The notes beneath the pieces were generated by a model that saw only the letters and a list, made by a program, of their open reading frames with translations, did no database searches and was not told the DNA's origin. Made by a program: the position numbers and the translations under genes. Of a DNA stretch of 64,000 bases, positions 44,600 to 56,562 are shown piece by piece. Source of the stretch: Chloranthus sessilifolius (taxonomy: Eukaryota; Streptophyta; Magnoliopsida; Chloranthales; Chloranthaceae); NCBI GenBank assembly GCA_021018995.1, contig CM037590.1:68605597-68669596 (forward strand), given 5' to 3'. The first letter of the stretch is position 1; each line of letters opens with the position of its first letter.

Positions 44600-46470
44600 T
44601 TGGCACCTGTTTCCAAAAAAAAACAACCTATAAAAAGTGAGATAAGCCCTTGGCAGGCAATTCCTTGTATATACACAGACTCGTGTTGCCAAGGGTCCGT
44701 CTCCGAAGAAAACAAAAATCTCAAAAACATGGAAAAAACAAAAAATCCCAAAAACATTGAAAAAATCCAAAGTCCAAAAATATTGTCATTTAAAATTTCA
44801 GAAAATGTTTCACAAAAGGATGCCTTAATCAAAATACCCGTCCCACGTGAAATCGACCCCTTCCCTGTAGAAATACAAGAAGAGGTAGGGATCACGAGTT
44901 TGGACGAAGATGTCCTCTTCGAGGAGCTCCCCAATGAGCTCCTTGACCAATTTACCAACTTTGAGTATGGCCCTACCCCCATCATTGAAGAGACCGAAGA
45001 CGTCAATCTAGGAACTGAGGAGGTTCCTAGAATAACCAAGATCGGAACGTCGTTGTCTCCTGAGGAAAGAAAAAGCATGATCGACTTCCTTCGGTCATAC
45101 CAACATGTTTTTGCCTGGTCGTACGAGGACATGCCTGGTCTTGATACCGATTTGGTAGAGCATGAGTTGCCCCTCTACCCTGATATGAAGCCAGTCAAAC
45201 AGAAGCTGAGACGTCTTCGACTAGAATGAATGCTGAAAGTCAAGGACGAGGTCATCAAGCAGTATGACGCGGGGTTTCTCATGGTATCCAAATACCCGTA
45301 ATGGCTAGCCAATATCGTACCTGTGCTAAAGAAGGATGGAAAGGTCCGCATGTGTATCGATTTCCACAATTTGAACAAAGAGAGCCCAAAGGACGATTTC
45401 CCACTACCACACATCGACATCTTGGTTGATAACACAACTAAGCACGGGATGCTTTCTTTTATGGATGGATTCTCAGGATACAATCATATCAAAATGGCAA
45501 AGGTTGATCACGAGAAGACAACATTCATTACCCCCTGGGGAACCTTTTGCTATCGAGCCATGCCATTCGGGCTGAAGAATGCCGGTGCAACATACCAGAG
45601 AGCTATGACTGCACTATTTCATGACATGATGCACCGAGAGATTAAAGTGTATGTCGACGGCATGATAGCCAAGTCACTAGAGCCAAGTGACCATCTGGTA
45701 AACCTTCAGAAGCTGTTTGAAAGGCTAAGGAAGTATCGACTACGTCTGAATCCATAGAAGTGCGCATTTGGTGCTATGTCCGGGAAACTATTGGGATTCA
45801 TCGCCAGCAGGAGGGGGATCGAGGTCGACCCAATCAAAGTCAAAGCCATCATTGAAATGCTACCACTGTCTATTGAGAAGGAGGTTAGAGGGTTTCTGGG
45901 CAGAATACAGTATATCAGTCGGTTCATTGCACATCTAACTCCAATATGCACGTCGATCTTCAAGTTACTAAGGAAGAATTCGCCCATTGAATGGAACGAC
46001 GATTGTCAAGCAGCATTCAAAAAAATCAAAAGCTACCTCCTTAATCCACCTGTTTTGGTACCACCTGAGCCAGGGAGACCACTCTTGATGTATCTCTCCA
46101 CGACGGAAGTTTCGATGGGATGTGTTTTGGGGCAACACGATAAAATGGGAAGAAGAGAGCAGGCCATTTAGTATTTGAGCAAGAAGTTTACTGATTATGA
46201 GACGCGCTACTCTCATCTGGAGAAAGCATGCCTAGCTCTTGTATGGGCTACTCAAAGGCTCCGCCACTACTTGCTATCTCATGCCGTTCTGCTCTTAGCC
46301 TGAATGGATCCGTTAAAATACCTATTCAAGAAGCCGGCTCTCACTGGGCGAACTGCACGATGGCAGCTTTTATTATCTGAATTCGACATCACATACGTCA
46401 CTTAGAAATTGATCAAGGGGCAAGCGCTTGCTGATCATCTTGCCAACAATCCTTTACCTGACTATGAGTC
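44600..46470 (+). pseudogene. Reverse transcriptase and RNase H of the giant element
   Basis: RT blocks in order: VRMCIDFHNLNKESPKDDFP (about 45345), FMDGFSGYNHIKMA (about 45460), YRAMPFGLKNAGATYQRAMT (about 45552) and the catalytic YVDGMIAKS (YVDD class, about 45651). The connection domain and RNase H follow (LGFIASRRGIEVDP, YETRYSHLEKACLALVWA). Ty3/gypsy order. Several interruptions. Confidence 0.9.
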
Positions 46471-46499
46471 GTTAAGAACCGAATTCCCAAATGAGGATA

Positions 46500-46960
46500 T
46501 CTTGTTCATGACGGAAGACGATGCCAAGGAAGAAGAAGAATCTTGGGTAATGCACTTTGACGGGGCAGCAAATGCCGAGGGTCAAGTAGTTGGCGCCATC
46601 TTAATTTCACCAAAAGGATCCCATGTACCGATCTCTATCAAACTCAACTTCCCTTGCACTAACAATATGGCTGAGTACGAAGCTTGCACCGCTGGTCTGC
46701 AGGCAGCTCTTGATCTAAATATAACTCACCTTCAAGTATTTGGCGATTCACAGTTAATCATATGTCAGACGAATGGTGACTGGAAGACGAAAGACGAGAA
46801 ATTGATCCCCTATCATGAACACCTCGAGGATCTGATAGCTTGCTTCAATGATGTGACTTTCTCATACGTCCCCCAAATAAGGAATCGCTTTACCGACGTA
46901 TTAACAACTTTGGCGTCAATGATTGAAATCCCCTATGGTGTTGAGATGAAGCCGATCATG
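46500..46960 (+). pseudogene. Second (archaeal-type) RNase H of the giant element
   Basis: WVMHFDGAANAEGQVVGAIL (about 46546), NNMAEYEACTAGLQAAL and VFGDSQLIICQTNG show a full RNase H fold with the Asp-Glu-Asp pattern. A second RNase H after the gypsy one is a hallmark of the Tat/Ogre lineage. Confidence 0.88.
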
Positions 46961-46999
46961 ATCAAACAGAGGAATGAGCCGGCCTTCTGCCTCCAGATT

Positions 47000-48230
47000 G
47001 AGGAACCTACAAAGCCTGATGATGATCCACCTTGGTTCTCAGATATCAAGAATTTCCTTGAAACCCTAACTTTCCCAAAGGGTACATGCAAGATAGACCG
47101 ACAAACCATTCAATGTTTAGCGACAGGTTACGTCATTTGTGGGGAATGCCTCTACAAGCGATCATACAATAACATCTTACTCAGGTGCCTCACTGAAAGT
47201 GAAGCGCTCAATATTATGAAAGAAATCTATGAGGGAGTATGCAGAGCCCACGTCAGCGGTCACATGCTCGCTAAGAAATCCTATGACAGGGATACTTTTG
47301 GACCACCATAGAATCATATTGCTATAAACATGTTCAAAAATGCTACAAGTGTTAGGAACACTCCAGTCTGATACACGCTCCTGCCATTGATCTTCACTGC
47401 ATGACCACTCCTTGGCCATTTGCTACCTGGGGCCTTGACGTTGTCGGAATGATTAATCTGAAAGCATCAAACGGACATCGATTCATCCTCGTCGCCATTG
47501 AATACTTCACCAAGTGGGTAGAAGCGGCATCATATGCCGATTTGGAGTACCCAAAGATATCATCACGGACAACGACACAAACTTTACGAATAAGCACATC
47601 TGAGACTTCTGCGAGCAATACAAGATCAAGCACCATCGCTCATCCCCTTATCGGCCTCAAACTAATAAAGCCGTGGAAGCCACGAACAAGACAATCGTCC
47701 GCATCCTTGAGAAAATGGTTGTCACTTATCGAGATTGGAGTGAAATGCTGCCATTTGCTTTGTGGGCCTACCGAATGTCGATCCGTACTGCTACAGGGGC
47801 AACACCATTCTCCCTTGTGTATGGAACCGAGGCCGTCCTCCCGGTAGAGGTTGAAGTACCCTCGCTTCGAATCCTCATGGAATCAAGCTTACCTGAAGCA
47901 GAGAAAGAGATCCCACTTTGAGCATTAAACTTATTGGACAAGAAGAGACTCCTAGCCTTATGTCACACTCAAGTTTACCAGGGACGAATCGCACGCCCTT
48001 ACAATAAATGTGTCCGCGGTCGAGATCTAAAGGTAGGAGACACTGTGCTGAAGAAGATCTTCCCATCCCTCCATGCCGATCCAAGAGGAAAGTTTAAGCT
48101 AAACTGGGAAGGACCATACGTCATTCGAGAAGTACTGCCGGGATACGCCATCCGCCTCGCCACCATGGACGGAGATCATCTTCCTGAGCCCATCAACGCT
48201 GGATACGTTCGACGATTCTACTCTTAGTCT
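47000..48230 (+). pseudogene. Integrase of the giant element
   Basis: The zinc-binding N-terminal part (ESEALNIMKEIYEGVCRAH) lies at about 47195-47250. Catalytic-core text follows: WGLDVVGMINLKASNGHRF and YFTKWVEAASYAD, about 47428-47545. The C-terminal part includes GATPFSLVYGTEAVLPVEV (about 47800) and GPYVIREVLPGYAIRLATMD. There is no chromodomain after it, as expected for Tat. Broken. Confidence 0.88.
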
Positions 48231-49600
48231 ATCACGATAAGGTAAGTATTGATAAAACAGATACGTGACTGCTTAAGAACCACCCAAAAGTGGCCATCAT
48301 TCCAAGCACAGTAGCCCAAAGACATCCCTAAAAATGATGATATCCTTTGCTACCCCATTTAGGCCTGGGCCTTTCTTTCAATTCCCCCCCAATATATATA
48401 TATATATATATACACATGTACGTATACCAAAAAAAAGGAGAGAGAAAAGATAAAGTAGAGTTACTATTAAAATCCAAAAAAAATCGAAAAGTAAAACCTC
48501 AAAAAGAGATTGCCTGAAATGAAGCAAAAAGAATAAAAAATGTGTAGAAGAATCAAGGGGCATGTACAGTAAAACCCTCCAGGAAGAAAGTACGTTGAGA
48601 TAACTTAAGCCATATCAAGGAAACCCTTTTAGCCCAGCATACCTTCAAATCCTAACCTAACCCATGGCCAAGCTACACCCTGAAGGAAGCCCTCTTTGTA
48701 GGTTCACAAGCAGTCATAATTCTGTTAAGTCAACATGAGCCGAGTCGTGAGATGACACCAGAACCCCATCCGACCGTCTATGACGGGATCAACGTCTATG
48801 TCGTGGCTCTTGGAAAAAATAAAATAAATAGTAATAAAATAAAAATATAACCTCAAAGCAAGATGGACATAGTGAAAACCCGAAAGGGCGCTACGGGTAA
48901 AAACAGCGAGCTTGTGCGGACCAGTGAAAACTCGAAAGGGCACTTGGGGTAAGAGAGCTAAACCCTTGAATGTGGTGAAAACCCGAAAGGGCGCCACAGG
49001 TAAAAAAAGGAGATAGAAAAAAAGATAATAAAAAGAAAAAGGAGAAGAAAGGAAAGGTTTGGACAGATTGAGAAGATTGATGAACCCGGTTGTTACTCTT
49101 CTTGTACCCTCTTGTCCGACTGGGCCGTTCATGCTAGTTCGAATCGGGTCCCGACCAGAATTGTCTTTGTGAGACCCGCGCCGTCAAACGTATGACCCGA
49201 GGCAAGGAGAAAGGTTCGACTCAATCCGAAGGGACCGATGTTCCAACCTTGGTAAAATCTGGAAACTCACTCAGGTCCGACTGCATGAAAGAGTTCGACT
49301 ATGCTCAAAATGGAACCCGTTACTCTGTCTCATTATCAAGGCATAAAAAAAAGAGATAATATATATAAACCAAAAATAGATCTGTATAGATGTATGTAAC
49401 TGCCTTTTACATTGCTTACACCACATCCCAAAAAATAGTTGGTGTGATGACTGACGTGTTTTCCTTTTTACATGTATAAAGCAAAAAAAAAACAAAAATA
49501 ACAACAAAAACATAAAGAAAATATGTATACCAAAAAAATGTGTGTATCTGTAAAGGGGTTTTCTATGCCCCTTTTCTGTGTATATGATCTGTGCAAAAAA
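48231..49600 (+). other. 3' noncoding region after integrase, with a 51-bp phased repeat
   Basis: No gene. An (AT)n run sits near 48391-48413. GTGAAAACCCGAAAGGGCG-type motifs start at 48872, 48924 and 48975, a period of 51-52 bases, with unlike spacers between them. I recall such a motif behind integrase in other plant Tat-type elements. Confidence 0.6.
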
Positions 49601-51215
49601 GTTCTGCGTGCAGGAAGGAGTTAACGGCCCAGCTCGCACTTCAAAGCTCTAATCTCAGTATAAAGGTCATCCTCTCGGGCATTCCTCTCAGTCAGCCAAC
49701 GACCATGCAGGCTCTTGAACCTCTTTCGAGAAGAGTCGGTGGCTCCAAAAGCAACGCTCAGTGATCCCTTCAAACGGAGAACCTCGCTCTTTGCTGTGTT
49801 TGCTCTAACCCTCTCGCATGTCAAAAGTTCTCGCAGGGCCCTCTTCTCATCCACCAATAGCTCGATACGGGCTCGAAGTGCCATCTCTTTCTTTGGCCAG
49901 GGGCCTCCAGTATCAATAATCTCTGACAAATCTAGGCCATCAGCGGCAGGCCGCTCAGTCAACAGCTAGGCCTCGTACTCAGGAGAAGTTCTAACTGAGT
50001 CTCCCTGCTCAAAATCGCACATCAGTGTCGACTGACTCGTCTCCCAAAGAGCAGCAATCCGATCCATGTCCTCAGAGGTTCCCCTAGAAAAGATCAAATC
50101 ACATAAAGGGGGTCTGGCTTCACAAGGCACCTACTGAGGGTAACCGAACTGACGCAACACTTAGAATGGGAAGTAAAAGGTGCTGCCCATCAATCCAAGG
50201 AGGGTGATGCCCTCATGATCTCTACTACGAATTATCGGGAAGGCCTGATCCAGCCATGGGAGCCTTCATGTCAGCTCGACATCAATCAACCAAAGTTTCA
50301 GAGATGACATATTGCCCTGGGGGAGCAGGTGGTATCGACCCAGAAAACATTGGACCACCTCGCCTTGGGCAATATAAAAGCAGGGCACGGGCCCCAAAAT
50401 AGCAAAATGCTTACCCAACTAGACCTGAAGCAACAAGGGGCATCCTCGAAGGCCCTCCACCTTACCCAAAGCAAAGGAATCAAGGCATCGATACAACTCG
50501 ACAAGCACTAAATGCATCATGGATCGGCCCGCCTCCAGCTCCGCCAGAACATCACAAACTACTAATGAGAAGCTCTCCCCCCGGTGAGGAAAAGGATTTC
50601 AGAGATGAGACCAAGTGCTAGGGTTTTCACGTTAAAAACATTCCTAACTGGCAATTTTCGAAGGCTTTCATCACCGAAAAGTTCTTTGAGGAATTTTAGC
50701 GAACACCTTGTGGGCCCCCAAATGAGACTTTTCTCGTACTCGGATTTCTTCAAACCGAGAGTAAGGTGAACGGATTTGGAATAACCTGGCCGCGGCATGA
50801 CTCTTGCAAGGCCCCTGTGAAGCTTCAGGCCAGACAAATTAGATAGCTCCTCAAGGGTTGGGGTTAGCTCCCGCCTCCCAAAACGAAATATGTGGAGATT
50901 CACATCCCAAAATGAAGCGGCGACATGAAGAAGTTCCCACCGAAGGGGGACCTCTAGGAAGGAAGGAAGGCGAGATAGCCCAAGGCGCTCCAAGTCGGCA
51001 AGCTCACTCTCATTCAAGCTCCCAAACCAGGCCATTAAAATTTTGGGCCCCAAACCCAACAAGGGGGGCAAATTGACTCCGGGCCCTCCGCGTAAGGAAA
51101 GACTGGAAAGCAGGTCCATGAACGTACAAGGCTCTTTTAGGGAGATACGAATCGATGTATGATGATGGACCCACCTTGAAAAAAGAGCAAAAAAAGGGCC
51201 GGTCAAAGGAGCCAA
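49600..51215 (-). pseudogene. Antisense gene 1 in the giant element (PMD/DUF7745-like with coiled coil)
   Basis: The minus-strand start MAPLTGPFFALFSRW is at 51215. Within it FGRRELTPTLEELSNLSGL (about 50830-50890) is a signature of plant mobile domain-like proteins (DUF7745 group). Further downstream on the same strand PLLLQVW-like text and, at 49621-49900, a strongly charged coiled coil (RARIELLVDEKRALRELLTC) follow in the order seen in such proteins. It is part of the fossil element and not intact. Antisense extra ORFs are known in Tat-lineage elements. The function is unknown. Confidence 0.6.
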
Positions 51216-51285
51216 GTCAAAACAAAAAGAAATGATTTTTGGGCCAACTCGGACATATAAGGCCCCACTGCCCCTAGGTTAAACC

Positions 51286-51403
51286 TGGCACAACTATTAG
51301 TTGCGCCAATGCATTTTGTCCTCATATTTGCCTGGCACAACTATTAGTTGTGCCAGTATAAATCCCCTGAGATTTTAGCTTGGTGCAACTAATAGTTGCG
51401 CCA
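51286..51403. repeat. Palindrome array 2 (three copies, 47-48-bp pitch)
   Basis: Copies start at 51286, 51333 and 51381. The arms are as in array 1 with one or two changes each. Spacers of 24-25 bases are unrelated. The array lies 71-188 bases upstream of the antisense gene 1 start codon on the minus strand. Confidence 0.88.
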
Positions 51404-51905
51404 AACTAAAATTCCCCCTCTACAGCCATCTCAGGACCTAATTGAGGAGGGGACTTCTGCCCTTTTTTGTTGGCTTTACATATATTTGCACTTCCGATCA
51501 TTGATGGTTTGAGAATTACTTTGCTATGTGCAGGATTGATCCTACGTGAAGGCATGCGACCCAAAAGGCCACTTTCTAAAAAGGCGTTGAGCAGACACAT
51601 CCTGCAGAGAAACAGATTTGATACTAAGCAATCGGGGCATAAAATCAAAGCAAGACCATCTCCCAAATGATAATAAAAATCAAATTTTTTTCCAAAGTAC
51701 CACACAAACCATTCTCCAAATTGTTTAAAACAGATCCAAAACAAATTCAAAAAAAAAATGCTGAAGGAAACTAATAGCCTATTCCTTGCTTGCGCCCTTT
51801 GATTTCTTGCGACAACGAGAGGAGCCCTGATAGGTCCGCATGTCCCCCACCCTAGACCATGCCTGCGAGATCCTACTGAGTAGGGTACGCGACTCCTTAA
51901 CACGG
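51404..51905 (-). other. 3' end of antisense gene 2 and intergenic stretch
   Basis: A basic C-terminal tail (RTYQGSSRCRKKSKGASKE) on the minus strand ends near 51781. It is the likely last exon of antisense gene 2, separated from the rest by the guest at 51906-54212. Between 51404 and 51780 I see no feature beyond A-rich tracts. Confidence 0.45.
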
Positions 51906-54212
51906 TGTGACGGGGCCAATACTCGAGCTTGTAGCATGGTGCGTGTGGCACGACATGTGGTGCCAGGAGGGCACGCGACATGGGGCCAAGTTGGCCTTGC
52001 GATGTGGTCGTGCTGCGAGGACACGACACGGTTGCATGAGGGTCGGACGCGGAGCGTCACGGTTGCGACACGGATGTGACATAGCCAAGGTGGGCTAGCG
52101 ACGCAGGAGGCGTTGTGGTATGTCAAACCAAGGGGTTTGAGGTTCTCCTGCCATTCTGGCTGAATGACTGTTTTACCCTTATATAGGGGAAGGGAGCATG
52201 AGAGCTATTCCCCCGCACACGGGGCCTTGCATTGCCAGAGGGGGCGCAAGTGTCTCCTAGGCCTGAAAGGGTGGGCCTAGGACATCGACACCGCGATGTC
52301 GTGTGGCACCCAAGAGAGGTTGAAGTATCGTGTGGAACCCGGGTGAGGTTGATGTATGGCCCCGGACTACGCGTCGCGGTGCATACGGCTGGGCAACCTC
52401 GCGTGAGAACACAAGGGCGCTGCGTGGGACTCAGTTGAGCACGACAACAAGTGGGCTAAGGATGAACATGTGCTAGTAATTTAGAACACGCATGAAGGCA
52501 GGCTGCGTGGGACTTAGTTGAGCACGCGAGCGTGAGATACAAGGCTGTGGGCTTGGTTCGGTAGGCGAGCGAGGTACTAGTGCAGTGCACAGGGTGAAGC
52601 TTGAGCAGGCCAAGTATAGCACAGTGGTGCAGATTGGCGTGTCATAAGGGGCACGATGAGCCGAATGGTAGGCCTTGAAATAGAGGTAACCATGTTGGGA
52701 GGAGTTCCCGTCCTCTAGGCGAGTGGTATCAGAGCTGATGTGCAGATGGGTTGGCTTCATTGCACGCGATAGCGAAGCACTGCACGGGTTGAAAGCGCGT
52801 TAAAGGACGCTCCCGCGACAGTTGGTATCAGAAGTAGGCTGACCTAGCAAAGCATGCGTTAGGTGCCGCATGAGACTGAGGTTGCGGAAGTGTGACCCCG
52901 TGACATTTTGGTACCAGAGCCAAGTTCGATCCAGAAGTGATGATGCTATTGAGCAAATTGGGGCGGTGGCACGCGATGTGGTGTCAAGAGGGCACGCGAC
53001 ATCCTTGAACAACTGGTGCGGAGGCACGCGATGTGGTGTCAAGAGGGCACATGACATCCCTGAGCTAGTTAACAGGTGAGGGCCTTGTGACAGTAGAACC
53101 AAGTTGACCCGACCGGGGTGACAGTGGAGAGCTAGTGGGAAGGTGCGGACCTAAGAACTAGAAATGAGATGCAAACAAGCTGGGAGGAGTTGGCGGGGTC
53201 AGTTCACTATGATCATGCGTCAACGAGGATGTTGACATTTATGGAGTGGTGGAGGATGTGACGGGGCCAATACTCGAGCTTGCAGCATGGTGCGTGTGGC
53301 ACGACATGTGGGCCAGGAGGGCATGCGACATGGGGCCAAGTTGGCCTTACGACGTGGTCACGCTGAGAGGATGCGACATGGTCGCGACATAGCCAAGGTG
53401 GGCTAGCGACGCAGGAGGCGTTGCGGTATGTCAAACCAAGGGGTTTGAGGTTCTCTTGCCATTCTGGCTGAATGACTGTTTTACCCCTATATAGGGGAAG
53501 AGAGCTTGAGAGCTATTCTCCCGCACACGGGGCCTTTCGTTGCCAAAGGGGGCGCAAGTGTCTCCTAGGCCTGAAAGGGCGGGCCTAGGACGTCGACGCC
53601 GTGATGTCGTGTGGCACCCAAGAGAGGTTAAAGTATCGTGTGGAACTCGGGTGAGGTTGATGTATGGCCCCGGACTACGCGTCGCATTGCCTATGGCTGG
53701 GCAACCTCGCGTGAGAACACAAGGGTGCTGTGTGGGACTCAGTTGAGCACGACAACATGTGGGCTAAGGATGAACGTGTGCTAGTAATTCAGAACGCACA
53801 TGAAGGCGGGCTGCGTGGGACTCAGTTGAGCACGCGAGCGTGAGGCATAGGCTGTGGGCTTGGTTCGGCAGGCGAGCGAGGTACTAGTGCAGTGCACAGG
53901 GTGAAGCTTGAGCAGGCCAAGTATAGCACAGTGGTGCAGATTGGCTTGTCGTAAGGGGCACGATGAGCCGAATGGTAGGCCGTGAAATAGAGGTAACCAT
54001 GTTGGGAGGAGTTCCTGTCCTTTAGGCGGGTAGTATCAGAGCTGATGTGTAAATGGGTTGGCTTCGTTGCACGCGATAGTGAAGCACCGCGCGGGTTGAA
54101 AGCGCGTAGAAGGACGCTCCCGCGATCGTTGGTATCAGAAGTAGGCTGACTTAGAGAAGCGTGTGTTAGGTGTCACACGAGACTGAGGTTACTGAAGTGC
54201 GACCCCGTGACA
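51906..54212. mobile_element. Small GC-rich LTR element without coding region (TRIM/LARD-like)
   Basis: Two LTRs, 51906-52905 and 53257-54212, begin TGTGACGGGGCC and end GACCCCGTGACA. The internal part is only about 350 bases. It starts with TGGTACCAGAGCC (52909-52921), close to the initiator tRNA-Met primer site. The target shows a short duplication (ACGG at 51902-51905 and 54213-54216). No gag or pol. Much more GC-rich than its surroundings. TGGTATCAGA-like words also occur inside the LTRs (about 52728, 52821). It is a non-autonomous fossil inserted in antisense gene 2. Confidence 0.82.
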
Positions 54213-56562
54213 ACGGGCACGCTGCAAAGCACGATTATGGTCAAGGTCAGTTGAGGGACCAGTAATAATAAGATGTGCGAGAGGAACAAGGCAGCAAGGC
54301 ACTCACCGTCTCCACCTCCCTAAGCTCCGCAAGATGATGGTGATACTCCGCGTATTCCATGGCCGAGTTGAAGTCCTATGATATAATATTCAGTTGTTGG
54401 GACAATCCTAATAGCGTGCAGGGAAACCAAAATAGAGGAAGACTGACTCATTAGAAGACTTACCCCAGGGACCACCTCAGGAGGAGGAATGTGGGCCGCT
54501 TCAGCGGAGAGCCGTGCCTGTTGATCTATGTCGGCACAGAGGTCTGAGAGGAAGCCATTGTCAAGACGTCGAAAGGTTTCATAGGCTACAGATGGACCCC
54601 CACCAGGGACACCCGCCTGAGAGGTACTCGACGGACCAGCACCCGAGGAACCCTCGCCCGAGGGACCCGCACCAGAAGGACCAGCACCAGAGGGATCTAC
54701 CCCTGACATGTTGGCAGTACTCGACCCACCATCGCTGTCCGAGTCATCTCTTGGAGCAAACTGTGCACCAAATAAGGATCCATTCAATGAGAATAAAAGC
54801 CGAGTCAAAAAAGAAAAGAAAAGAGAAGAATAAGGGAAACTAATCCAAGCTGAGAAGAAATTACCTGACCGACGGGGCCGCCAAATGCCAAAAAATTAGC
54901 GCTAGGGACAAAGCGCGGCAAGATGAACCGGTATGGCAGGCACTCATACCAAGCATGATAATCCCTAGGCACATGGAAAGCATGAATGGGGAACCTGTTG
55001 TTGAAGAAGGCCACCGTCAGCTCCTCGATACTACCAGCGGGACTCCAAACATCGGCCGGGGGGTCCACAGGTATGGTGTAGTAGCCCTGAAATTGGTGCA
55101 CCACTCGCTCCCCCAAAAAGTAGCATCTGGCCCATGCTCCATAGAAGAAGACGACGCGGCGATTGTTGAATAGGCGGGAGGCACCTATGGCTGCTCGATC
55201 TCAGAAGGGGGATGTCAGGTACGGATCAGGAAGGATCTGCTCAAAGTCAAAAAGCGAGAGAGACCAAGTAAGCGACACCTCAATCGAAAGAAATGTCCAA
55301 GCTGAAAGTAAACAAAGGTTGAAAAGTTATCACCTGCTCGGGGACCATCAAGTCAAGCTGGGACCTTAGGCCCATTTCTAGGTGCTTCAGGCCCACGTCA
55401 CGGCGTCGGGCCTGATGCCAGTTGCTGAGAAGGGGATAGGTGAGCACCTCCGAGAAAAGAAGCGGGCGCCCAGGTTGAAAGTGGTGATATTCCCATACCT
55501 GAAAGAGGGACATGGCACAAGAGCGGGTCAGTAGCATATATGGATCAGTCATAAAAAAAAATGATGATAGTATTGGCAAAAGTAAAGGAAAGAGGAATTA
55601 CCTCCAGGGCGGCCCAAAATCCCATGGCAGACTTCGAATCCCCGGTCGTAAAACCTGGGATAAGTTATACATCAACCAGGCATATCCTGCCCCTCCCCAG
55701 TCATACCTGGGGACGTCGCCCCAATTATCCATCACGCTCAACAAGGCCAAACTGACTCGTCCTCCGCTGGCATTTGTGAAAAGAGTCTTGCCTAGCAGGA
55801 GTAGGAGGGTAATGCGAGCTAAGATAATCGCCCACTCTGGCGTGATGTAAAGCACCCAGTTTGGCAGTCCCAGGTCCACCAACTTGTCGGCAGAGAAGAG
55901 GGAGGTCAGCCAAGACATCTTGACCTCTGTGCTGTGGGTCTGCCCACGAGGAGGATAGGCCCTAATTAGTCGAGTAATGTCCTCACGGCTCGGTACCGTC
56001 AAAGTGGATATCGGGACCCCCCTATCCTAATGCCAGTGATCATGGCCCAGTCAACAGGTGTCAATGTCATCTCGGCATACGACATGTGGAACGTCATGGT
56101 CTCAGGACGAAACCTCTCAATTAGGGCCTTCAGATAGGCGGCGTCCGCCCTCATGGCAGGGCAGGACAAGAACTCCCTGAAACCCACCTGCTCTAACAGG
56201 ACCTTCACTACGGGGGGACGTAGAGGTAGAACTCGTGAAAGTCGAGCCACCCCCCACGGAACACAATGTTGGGCAGCTCCTGCACCCAAAGAAATGCACA
56301 TCAGATTGCAGAAGTAAAAAAAAAGACTGCGCAAAAGAAAGAAATTGAACCTAATTTTTACCTTGCCCGCTATTTCAAAATTTGAGATATGGGTGTACTG
56401 CTGATGCAAGAAGCCAACGCGGGCAGCCTCGCCCTGCATTTCAAGCCACGGGCTTGCTCATTGCTCCACCCAGAGGAACTGCTCCCTGCGCGGGCCATAC
56501 ACTATCTCGGGCCCCTCCTCGTGGCCCTCCTCGGGAATATGCTCACCCTCACCTGACATTCT
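54213..56562 (-). pseudogene. Antisense gene 2 in the giant element: intron-bearing plant mobile domain gene
   Basis: The minus-strand start MSGEGEHIPEEGHEEG (56562) follows a good acceptor (TTGTCCCAG). The PMD core is visible as FRPETMTFHMSYAEMTLTPV and WAMITGIRIGG (about 56010-56110), then LLLLGKTLFTNASGGRVSL and DVPRYDWGGAGYAWLMYNLS (about 55640-55810). Later parts are FHVPRDYHAWYECLPYRFIL (about 54940) and a Gly/Ser/Pro-rich linker (54630-54720). Donor-like sites on the minus strand (at about 56360, 55600, 54865, 54467, 54308) separate these blocks, so it looks like a spliced gene. PMD proteins act in gene silencing in plants and are often carried by transposons. Fossil; not intact. Confidence 0.68.

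Noticed and set aside
51779-53746. Several Cys/Arg/His-rich frames on both strands in the GC-rich stretch
   Set aside because: They lie in the LTRs of the small GC-rich element, occur in both LTRs, and are due to composition.
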